A stretch of 64,000 bases of DNA. Origin: CAXBGS01 sp963975425. GTDB lineage: Bacteria > Planctomycetota > Planctomycetia > Pirellulales > Pirellulaceae. A program made the translations under genes and the position numbers. This document shows positions 36,442 through 43,496 of this stretch, in pieces; positions within the stretch are counted from its first letter, which is position 1, and the number at the start of each line of letters is the position of its first letter. The stretch lies in assembly GCA_963975425.1 (NCBI GenBank), contig CAXBGS010000002.1, forward strand, positions 310,001 through 374,000, written 5' to 3'. Below the pieces are notes generated by a model that saw nothing but the letters and a program-made list of their open reading frames with translations, had not been told where the DNA came from and did no database searches.

Positions 36442-37271
36442 TTGGCAGGCTCTTCCGTCGTCACCGACGATGTCCGATCGGCCCCGAACTGCGTTGCCTT
36501 GTCTTGCGAAGTTGTGCTTTCTGCGTCGAATGACCGGATGCGAATATTTCGAAACGCCGCAATGGTTCCTTTACCATGATCTTGAAAGGCGATGACACCG
36601 GCACGCGATGCGAAACCGGTTTGATGGTCAGTCAGGTCCGAAAACACGACTCCATTAATCTTTTGGATCAATCTGGGCCCGCGGGCGATCACGACAAGCT
36701 CGTTCCACTCGCCGTCATGGCAATTCGATTGAATATGTTCCGGCGAACCGAATAAATCGACGGTCTTGGTGGCGTCTTTGCGAATCAAAACTCGCTGTCC
36801 GGCGGTGGCCAAATGCTTACGAGTTTTCTGGATCGGTTCATCCGGTGACATCAATGAGTGGTGCCACAGCCCCATCACGTCGTGATTGGCGATTTCGACC
36901 TGATAGCCTCGCACCTGCCAATCGCCGATGTCCTTGCTTCGTACTTGGACTCCTGAGTTCCCTTTTTGAAATCGAAATTGCAATCGCAGTTCGAAATCGG
37001 CCGGAGCGAGTCCTTGATGAATCAGCCAGTTACGAGCCTTGCCTTTGCCGGTCGACTCAATCGCGCCGTCGCGAACCGTCCAACAGTCGGGTTGACCGCT
37101 CCATCCATCCAAGTCTGTGCCGTTGAACAAACGGACAAAGCCAGGCTCGCCCGGTTGCTGGCCGAATAATCCAACGTGATTGGCTTGGGGCTGACTGTCA
37201 TCAGCACATGCGGTATGCGCCGTCGACAGCAGCATAGTGAGGACCAGGGCAACCGCCTTCGTGATGTTCAT
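36438..37271 (-). CDS. DUF1080 (3-keto-disaccharide hydrolase type) exported protein
   Basis: 277 residues from ATG 37271, preceded by GGCGGAA; a TTG at 37295 adds eight residues before the signal peptide (AVALVLTMLLSTAHTACA). The DUF1080 fold is shown by LFNGTDLDGWSGQPDCWTV, FELRLQFRFQKGNSGVQVRS, and GYQVEIANHD, plus the closing FQDHGKGTIAAFRNIRIR. Members of this family hydrolyse 3-keto-glycosides made by a partner dehydrogenase. A propeller dehydrogenase with heme is encoded in the same operon. The gene overlaps the glycosidase-like gene by ATGA and follows the LacI gene by 44 bases. Confidence 0.9.
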   Translation of the reverse strand: MNITKAVALVLTMLLSTAHTACADDSQPQANHVGLFGQQPGEPGFVRLFNGTDLDGWSGQPDCWTVRDGAIESTGKGKARNWLIHQGLAPADFELRLQFRFQKGNSGVQVRSKDIGDWQVRGYQVEIANHDVMGLWHHSLMSPDEPIQKTRKHLATAGQRVLIRKDATKTVDLFGSPEHIQSNCHDGEWNELVVIARGPRLIQKINGVVFSDLTDHQTGFASRAGVIAFQDHGKGTIAAFRNIRIRSFDAESTTSQDKATQFGADRTSSVTTEEPAK

Positions 37272-37315
37272 GTTACGTTCCGCCGTATGAATCAATGAGT
37301 TACTAGAAGATCGTG

Positions 37316-38407
37316 TTAGCGAGTTGGTTTCGCTAAACGGGCGACCGATTCGCCTTCCATCAATGTGGGTGCAACAGTCACGTCTAATTCAGGAAATTTG
37401 CCAGGAGTCGAAATACGTTGCTCCAATTGCTGGACGGCTAACCGCCCCAGTTGCCTCGCATGAATGTCAAAAGTCGTCAGATGGGGATAGAGACACTGAA
37501 TGATGGATTGGTCGTAATTCCCAGAAATCATGCTGATGCTTTTGCCGACTTGTATGCCTCGGACGGCGAGGGCACGATAGCACATCGCGGCCACGCTATC
37601 GGACGCGGCAAACAATGCAGTCGGACGCGGCTTTGATTCCAACATGCGGTCAATCAACGCCTGAACCGACTCGGTCGTCAACGGTGGTTTCAGCGGGATG
37701 GTCCAACCCTCAGCCGGCGCCTCGACGAAACGCTGGATTTGTAAACCACGCCGGACGCCTTGGGTACAAAACCCGTCCTCGCGCCGCATCATCAGCACGT
37801 GATCCGGCTTGGGACCGACAAACGCGACATCCCGGTGCCCGTGGTCAGCCAGATAGTCAGCGGCGCGAGACCCCAACAGCACATCGTCGGCGCCAACCGC
37901 GTCTCCGGTGCATCCGTTAGGCCGCCCAAGCAGCCAGACTCGTGGAAGCTTGGTGATTGCTTGAATGAATGGACTGCAACTTTCGGCGATATGCCGGCCC
38001 TGCATTGCGCCAACCAGCAGCACGCCGTCGAGCCCTAACTCTCGATGCGTGCTGGAAACCTGATTGAGATCGGGAACGTTCAAAAGCTGCAGATGAGCAC
38101 CTTCGCTAGACACCGCTTCTTCGGCGCCGCTGATGGCGTCCGACACGGCGGGCAGAGAGACCAGAGACCGATCCATGCCAAGCGTCACGACCGCCAATCG
38201 CTTATTGATCAGCTTGGGCGAGATAACCGAATGCAACGGCCCTTTGCGTTTTCGCAGCGGCCGATAATTCAACGACTTCGCGACTTCACGAATCCGGGCC
38301 GTGCTTTCCTGGCTGATACCAGGATGCCCACGCAACGCACGACTGGCCGTGCTAACGGAAACGTTGGCGGCATCCGCAACGGTTTGCAGTTTGACCGGTT
38401 CGCTCAT
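37316..38407 (-). CDS. LacI-family transcriptional regulator
   Basis: 363 residues from ATG 38407. The helix-turn-helix is TVADAANVSVSTASRALRGH, followed by the hinge SLNYRPLRKRKG and a periplasmic-binding-like core (DGVLLVGAMQGRHI, GHRDVAFVGPKPDH, PTALFAASDSVAAMC). It is the first gene of the minus-strand operon with DUF1080, glycosidase-like, two sulfatases and the dehydrogenase fusion, and most likely senses the sugar released by them. Autoregulation through sites in 38.41-38.82 kb is plausible. Confidence 0.94.
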   Translation of the reverse strand: MSEPVKLQTVADAANVSVSTASRALRGHPGISQESTARIREVAKSLNYRPLRKRKGPLHSVISPKLINKRLAVVTLGMDRSLVSLPAVSDAISGAEEAVSSEGAHLQLLNVPDLNQVSSTHRELGLDGVLLVGAMQGRHIAESCSPFIQAITKLPRVWLLGRPNGCTGDAVGADDVLLGSRAADYLADHGHRDVAFVGPKPDHVLMMRREDGFCTQGVRRGLQIQRFVEAPAEGWTIPLKPPLTTESVQALIDRMLESKPRPTALFAASDSVAAMCYRALAVRGIQVGKSISMISGNYDQSIIQCLYPHLTTFDIHARQLGRLAVQQLEQRISTPGKFPELDVTVAPTLMEGESVARLAKPTR

Positions 38408-38476
38408 GATTTGACGCTCGAGTCGCCGCGATTGCTGGGCCAAGCCAAATCAGCTCAGCGGCCGGTCCAGCGGATT

Positions 38477-38486
38477 TGCAAATAGA
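38477..38486. promoter_or_regulatory. TGCAAATAGA element, copy 1
   Basis: Exact ten-base match to the element at 38662, about 70 bases upstream of the LacI start codon. A possible protein-binding site; only the repetition supports it. Confidence 0.2.
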
Positions 38487-38661
38487 AGTGTTCTTGCATT
38501 GTATTTGCGTTGTCGTCGCAGTGCAATGCAAGGTAGTCAAGATTGGCGTCGTCATGCACGTTGCCAAGCATTTTCGCAAAACACAACACTCCCAAGCTCA
38601 ACCGACGCTCATATGGCCGGCAAAGACGCGACGATGCTGCCGACAGAGCAATGCAAATACG

Positions 38662-38671
38662 TGCAAATAGA
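38662..38671. promoter_or_regulatory. TGCAAATAGA element, copy 2
   Basis: Second copy of the ten-base element, 185 bases from copy 1, directly after another GCAAATAC word. Confidence 0.2.
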
Positions 38672-38824
38672 CAAGGGACGACCAGGCAAATAAGTGCGAT
38701 ACCGTACCCCCAGTCAGCACTTGCCCGTTCGCCCGGATGACAGTGATGGCCTTGCCTCTGGATCAACCGCTGACGAACCGATGGCACTGCGGGACCGCTG
38801 TGTGAGCGGCCCCAGGCCAAGCTG

Positions 38825-40624
38825 CTAGTCACCGAGACGCTGCAGAAAGATTCGGTTCAGCCGCATCAATTCGCTACCGTGAGCTTGAATCACTTCGGCC
38901 TTTAGCTCGGTCAAGCCTTGCTTCAAATTCAATTGCCCAATCCGCTCGCGAGCGAACACATCTGCGGTGGGAGTGACCGAAGGGACGAACTTGATCGATT
39001 CGTCTCTCGCGGACAATTCAAGTGTGCCACCGCCGCGCGCGGACCTGCCATAGCTGACCATCACGTCGTACGTTCCGGCTCGCTGAACATCGAGCCGCCA
39101 TGTGGCGTTTTCTTGCGGCGATTTCCAGCCCTCGATTGTGTCCCAGTCGTACCCACGAAAAACGTATTCGATATTGTCACCGGACCAAGTCGCCCAACTC
39201 GGCTGGATTTCAACCAGCGGCTCATCAGGATGCCCCACCGGGATTGGTACCGGTTGGTATTCGACCCCGTCGGTCACATCTTCAAACCAGCGAAGGAACT
39301 CTGCACGCAGTCGGTCGGCGATCTGTGGATGTTCCTTAACAAGGTTGTTCTTCTCACTGATGTCGTTCTCGAGATCGAACAATTGCCAGTCCTTTCGTGT
39401 GGGAGTTTCCGAGGCGACTGCCGCATTCGCACCCACTCGCTTGGCAGCACCGGTTCGCTGCACCTGGCACGCGAGTTTCCAACGCTGATCCGAGATCGCC
39501 CATCGGTAGTCCGGGTTAGGAAAAAAGCGATCCCAAGCATGGTAAACGTATTCGTGATGCTGACTTCCTTTTCCATTCTCTAGCAGCGTAAGCAATGAAC
39601 GACCATCGATCTTGCGGTCACTCGGAACCGGCACACCAGCGAGTTCGCAGAAGGTCGGAAACAGATCGACGTGCGAACACTGCGCGTCGACGCGTCCGCC
39701 GGCCGGAAAGTGCCCAGGCCAACGCACGAGCAAGGGCACACGAACACCGCCTTCGAAAATAGACGCTTTGTTCGATCGCAGTCCTGCCTTGAAGTGCTTG
39801 CTGACTCCGCCATTGTCGGTCATGAACAGCACCACGGTATCGTCGGACAGATCCAGTTCGTCGAGTCGGTTCAACAGCCGTCCGACATTTTGGTCGATCA
39901 AGTCGATCATCGCATAGATCTGGGCTTCGTGCAGATTCAATCCGCGTGACAGGTACTTTCCGATCAGCTGGTCGCCACGCGGCTGTCCATCGTGACTGGT
40001 ACCCACGACGTGTGGCGAGTGAGGCGCATTGAACGGCACAAAACAAAACCAAGGTTGATCACCACTGGTCTCGATAAACTCGATCGCCGCGTCGGTAAAC
40101 AGATCGGTGACGTAGCGCCGAGCCTCGACGGGGCGTCCGTTGTGCACGATTTGGTCGGGATAGTCGTACTCGTCGATGTGGCCGTGATAGTGCCCCAGAA
40201 ATTCGTCGAATCCACGATTGTGAGGCTGATAGGGGGCGTACTTGCCGAGATGCCATTTTCCGAAACAACCGGTCCGGTACCCCGCTTTCTTCATCATCTC
40301 GGCCATGGTGATTTCGTCGATCCCCATCGTGTCACCACCGAACCGAGTGTTGTACAGGCCGGTGCGAAAGCAAAAACGCCCCGTCATAATGCCCGCTCGA
40401 GTCGGTGCGCAGACGGGCGCCGCATAAAACCGAGTGAAGTCGACACCCTCGCGCGAAAACGCGTCTATCACGGGAGTGTCAATGTCTTCATTGCCCCGCA
40501 TGCCGAGATCCCACCAACCCTGATCATCAGTGAGCACGAACAAGATGTTAGGCTTTTCGGCGGACCTTGCTGGGACGCTCAGCAACATCCAAAAACAGAC
40601 GCTCAGTGCAACAGAAACTTTCAT
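38825..40624 (-). CDS. sulfatase with C-terminal beta-sandwich extension
   Basis: 599 residues with a signal peptide (SVALSVCFWMLLSVPARSA). The arylsulfatase A-type core reads PNILFVLTDDQGWWDLG, with C72-A-P-T-R in VCAPTRAGIMTGRF, GKWHLGKYAP and MTDNGGVSKHFKAG. The last 130 residues, from about residue 470, lie beyond the sulfatase fold (TWRLDVQRAGTYDVMVSYG) and resemble the carbohydrate-binding-like domain often added to planctomycete sulfatases. It should act on a sulfated glycan outside the cytoplasm. It is a single gene with a large gap on each side. Confidence 0.93.
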   Translation of the reverse strand: MKVSVALSVCFWMLLSVPARSAEKPNILFVLTDDQGWWDLGMRGNEDIDTPVIDAFSREGVDFTRFYAAPVCAPTRAGIMTGRFCFRTGLYNTRFGGDTMGIDEITMAEMMKKAGYRTGCFGKWHLGKYAPYQPHNRGFDEFLGHYHGHIDEYDYPDQIVHNGRPVEARRYVTDLFTDAAIEFIETSGDQPWFCFVPFNAPHSPHVVGTSHDGQPRGDQLIGKYLSRGLNLHEAQIYAMIDLIDQNVGRLLNRLDELDLSDDTVVLFMTDNGGVSKHFKAGLRSNKASIFEGGVRVPLLVRWPGHFPAGGRVDAQCSHVDLFPTFCELAGVPVPSDRKIDGRSLLTLLENGKGSQHHEYVYHAWDRFFPNPDYRWAISDQRWKLACQVQRTGAAKRVGANAAVASETPTRKDWQLFDLENDISEKNNLVKEHPQIADRLRAEFLRWFEDVTDGVEYQPVPIPVGHPDEPLVEIQPSWATWSGDNIEYVFRGYDWDTIEGWKSPQENATWRLDVQRAGTYDVMVSYGRSARGGGTLELSARDESIKFVPSVTPTADVFARERIGQLNLKQGLTELKAEVIQAHGSELMRLNRIFLQRLGD

Positions 40625-40710
40625 GCCGTTGTGCTCTGGAGTGTAGAAAAAGTGGAGGGGAGGTTGGTTTGCGAGGCGTTTTGCATCGCAGGGTTATCGA
40701 TGGACCATGC

Positions 40711-40740
40711 GACCTGGAACAGAACGACCTGGAACAGAAA
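40711..40740. repeat. 15-base tandem repeat, two copies
   Basis: GACCTGGAACAGAAC at 40711-40725 followed directly by GACCTGGAACAGAAA. Confidence 0.9.
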
Positions 40741-40935
40741 ATGAAACACGCTCCGGTCGCGGCGCTTGCGAATGACCAAAGGTGATTGCAGACAAACTAA
40801 CAGCTGGCCGCTTGGATTGCAGCAAAACCAAGTGCAGCAAATTTTTGTTCTCACCGTGGAGCTTGCGTGAGCCGTGCCCATGTGAATTGCGAAACGATTC
40901 ATCCGGGAATGAGTAAAGAAGGGCGTTAGACAAAG

Positions 40936-40991
40936 CTGCGCTTGATCAGGCTGTGTTTGATCAGGCTGTGTTTGATCAGGCTGTGTTTGAT
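40936..40991. repeat. 15-base tandem repeat, 3.7 copies
   Basis: CTGTGTTTGATCAGG units begin at 40936 (variant CTGCGC), 40951, 40966 and 40981 (incomplete). No spacers, so this is not a CRISPR array. Confidence 0.95.
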
Positions 40992-41160
40992 AACGTCGAG
41001 ATCGTGTTAAAAAGATCGTGACACGCAAGACGGCTTGCCATGCTGCGTTGCAACAACGCACGCTGAATTGCCCCCAGGCGTTGCGGAAACGGCCGACCGA
41101 GGCGTGATCGCCGAGTGAATTTGCGCTCGCGCGGACCGAATGTTCAGGTCGCTGTACAGC

Positions 41161-41208
41161 ACCCAAGGCCTCCCAAACCCAAGACCTCCGAAACCCAAGG
41201 TCTCCGAA
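41161..41208. repeat. 16-base tandem repeat, three copies
   Basis: ACCCAAGGCCTCCCAA, ACCCAAGACCTCCGAA and ACCCAAGGTCTCCGAA follow one another without a gap. Confidence 0.95.
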
Positions 41209-41303
41209 GCCGAGCGTGCCCAAAGCTAGAGCCATTCGCTTCCTCGCCGTCACCATCCTCATCGTTAGCCGCGATGAGCATGCGGTCGAGCGCGTCCATG
41301 CTT

Positions 41304-41379
41304 CACGGCGATGCGCTGGGCCCACGGCGATGCGCTGAGCCCACGGCGCTGCATTGGATGCACGGCGCTGTATTGGTTT
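41304..41379. repeat. 19-base tandem repeat, four copies
   Basis: CACGGCG recurs at exactly 41304, 41323, 41342 and 41361; the units share a following ATGCGCTG or CTGCATTGG and degenerate to the right. Confidence 0.9.
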
Positions 41380-42034
41380 CATGATTCGACAAAATGCGAC
41401 GTTAAGGCGACTTCACGACAGTACATACCCTCTTGGAAGTACGCCTACATTCCTGGCCAGCGCCAATCCTTCGATGCCAGGCCGGCCAGCGGAATGACTT
41501 GCGAGGTTAAATCGGTCTGGTTGGCAAACCCACGCAAGCTGACGCGGAACGAAACGACCTCGCATCGCGGCAATTTTGCGACATTTTTTTCACTCTGTTT
41601 GTCCAGCGACTCTGCAGGCTCCAAGACGAACGTTGCGCGAAATTGCTTTCCTAACCGCAAACTCCGGCGGTCAAACTCTCACCGTTGCGACGCCTACGTC
41701 ACTGGCGCGGGCTTGAGCCGCCCTTATAAATACTTGGCGGACGCTATTTTGAGGTGATTTTCGGAAGAGAATCCGATATACTGGTAATGGCGTTTTTCGT
41801 AAGATGCGTCGCCCCCGCCTTCCCCCCCGCCCCGGCGACTTTTCGCCAACCCGAAATCGACATGAGTTTCCGGCTTCTATCTGTGCTGATTGCGAACGTA
41901 CGCCAGCGAGATGACCAGAGAAGAGCAAGTCGCAATCGGAAAGATCGACTCACGGTGATTGGTGCGTTTGCAAGATCACCGCGGCTGCAATTTCAACAGA
42001 CAGTAACCTGATCGCTAAGAACCGAGGGAAAAAT

Positions 42035-43354
42035 ATGATCAACCGCAGGAATATGCTTCAAGGATTGGCGGCGGGAGTCGGCACCGTATTCGGACCTACT
42101 GTTTCACCTGGGAAAGTTCGAGCAGCGTCCGCGAATTCGGGCACGCCAAAACGCATCATATTCTTCATGCAGAACCAGGGCGTGGATCCGAAGACCTGTG
42201 TTCCTGACGGAATGAAGAGCAGTGGTTCACTGGCGAATGTCAAACTTCCCGAGCCGATCAGTCCATTGGAACCGTTCAAAGACCGATTGCACATTATCAA
42301 TGGTCTGCACGGCGTCCACACCAGCCCTTCGCACAGCGCATTCTTCGGTGCTCTAGGCGGCTATCGCGGAAGCGACGGTGTCCCCCCCAGTGCATCAACG
42401 ATTGATTACGAGTTAAGCAAAGCTCTGCCGCAGACCTTGCTGCCTCACCTTTGTATCGGCATGGACTCGATCGAGAACATGACGACCAAGCCTACGATTG
42501 CGACGTTGTCTGCCAGTGGCGCAGGCCAACCGATCTTTATGCATTCGAATCCGAACCACCTGTATCAAATGCTTTACGGTGGGATTTCCTCAGGCGACAT
42601 TCGGCGCCAACACGAAGCACGATCGGGCATGTTGAGCCAGATTGAAAAATTGGCCGCCGCGAAAGGCGAATCGCTTCCGAGTGCCGACCGACAGCGTTAC
42701 GGTCAGTACGTGCAAGGCTTCAAAGACGTGAACGGCTTGCGCAATCGTCTGGACACAGTTGCCGACCACCTTCGCAAGTTCGCGCCCACCGTGGACGAAC
42801 GTTACACAAAACCGAAATTCGAAACCGACTGGCACGATGTGTTGCTGGACCTTGGCATCTCATCGCTGACATCAGGCATCACGAACACGCTGACGATCGG
42901 ATCCGGACGCGGTGAAATTTTTGGTGCATGGAAGGGACTGGGCGTCGACCAGCAAGGTCACAGCCTTGGTCACATGGAACAACCCGACAATCCGATCTGG
43001 ATCAAGATTCGTCAGTACAACAGCCGCATGCTGGTAAGAATCATGGAAGCACTGGAAAGTGTTCCGGAAGGAAGCGGCACCATGATGGACCATACGCTGA
43101 TCGTTTACACCAGCAACAATGCGGACAAGCAGCACACCAACGGCGCCAACTGGCCGGTCATGCTGCTTGGCAATCTCGACGGAGCCTTCAAAACGGGTTG
43201 TATGACGCAATTGGACGGCAAACGTCCTATCAACGCGCTGTACACAAGCCTGCTGCGGGCCGCGGGTCAAAACGTTGATCGATTCAATATGAACGAGAAA
43301 CAGGCCAAGAAGTTTGACAACGGCACCGGCCCACTGAAAGAAGTGCTGGCATAG
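42035..43354 (+). CDS. DUF1552 protein, Tat-exported
   Basis: 439 residues beginning MINRRNMLQGLAAGVGTVFG, a twin-arginine signal. The family blocks RIIFFMQNQGVDP, LNIINGLHG-like RLHIINGLHGVHTSPSHS, and the closing HTNGANWPVMLLGNLDG are typical of DUF1552 proteins. They are nearly always encoded next to a DUF1592-type cytochrome, as here (142 bases downstream). The function is unknown; the fold resembles alkaline-phosphatase-like or sulfatase-like proteins, and an extracytoplasmic oxidative role with its partner is inferred. Confidence 0.92.
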   Translation: MINRRNMLQGLAAGVGTVFGPTVSPGKVRAASANSGTPKRIIFFMQNQGVDPKTCVPDGMKSSGSLANVKLPEPISPLEPFKDRLHIINGLHGVHTSPSHSAFFGALGGYRGSDGVPPSASTIDYELSKALPQTLLPHLCIGMDSIENMTTKPTIATLSASGAGQPIFMHSNPNHLYQMLYGGISSGDIRRQHEARSGMLSQIEKLAAAKGESLPSADRQRYGQYVQGFKDVNGLRNRLDTVADHLRKFAPTVDERYTKPKFETDWHDVLLDLGISSLTSGITNTLTIGSGRGEIFGAWKGLGVDQQGHSLGHMEQPDNPIWIKIRQYNSRMLVRIMEALESVPEGSGTMMDHTLIVYTSNNADKQHTNGANWPVMLLGNLDGAFKTGCMTQLDGKRPINALYTSLLRAAGQNVDRFNMNEKQAKKFDNGTGPLKEVLA

Positions 43355-43405
43355 TCAGCGCCCGATCATTCTTGCATCAGCTCGATTGAATCGTGCTGAA
43401 ATAAA

Positions 43406-43425
43406 GCCGGGCTCTCACGCCCGGC
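43406..43425 (+). terminator. stem-loop after the DUF1552 gene
   Basis: GCCGGGC (43406-43412), loop TCTCAC, GCCCGGC (43419-43425). It lies 50 bases after the stop. Without a T-run it may be a processing or stability hairpin between the two co-directed genes. Confidence 0.4.
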
Positions 43426-43496
43426 GTGGTCCAGTCGCGTACGCTTCCGCGTTCGCCGCTTTTGTTACCAAGAAAGTCGATTGATAGAGTGCTGCA

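Larger units (their letters stand above)
38408..38824. other. 417-base regulatory-looking gap upstream of the LacI operon
   Basis: No convincing gene. The stretch is rich in TTGCAT/ATGCAA and GCAAAT words, including an exact repeat of TGCAAATAGA, TTGCATTGTATTTGC near 38494 and GCAATGCAA twice (38521 and 38648). These are the best candidates for binding sites of the LacI regulator or another factor. The left part must hold the promoter of the LacI operon; the right part is the 3' flank of a sulfatase gene. Confidence 0.5.
40625..42034. other. 1.4-kb gene-free region with four tandem-repeat arrays
   Basis: Open frames here have repeat-derived or unrecognisable products. Four unrelated arrays with periods of 15, 15, 16 and 19 bases lie within 670 bases (see the separate repeat entries). 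The right end must contain the promoter of the DUF1552 gene, whose start is preceded by CGAGGGAAAAAT. The rest could be decayed coding DNA or a variable spacer; I see no insertion-sequence ends. Confidence 0.6.

Noticed and set aside
40936..40991. possible CRISPR array
   Set aside because: Units are contiguous with no spacers and no cas genes are present.
40621..41382. 253-aa minus-strand open frame across the repeat region
   Set aside because: Its product is largely the translation of the tandem repeats; no start signal or family.
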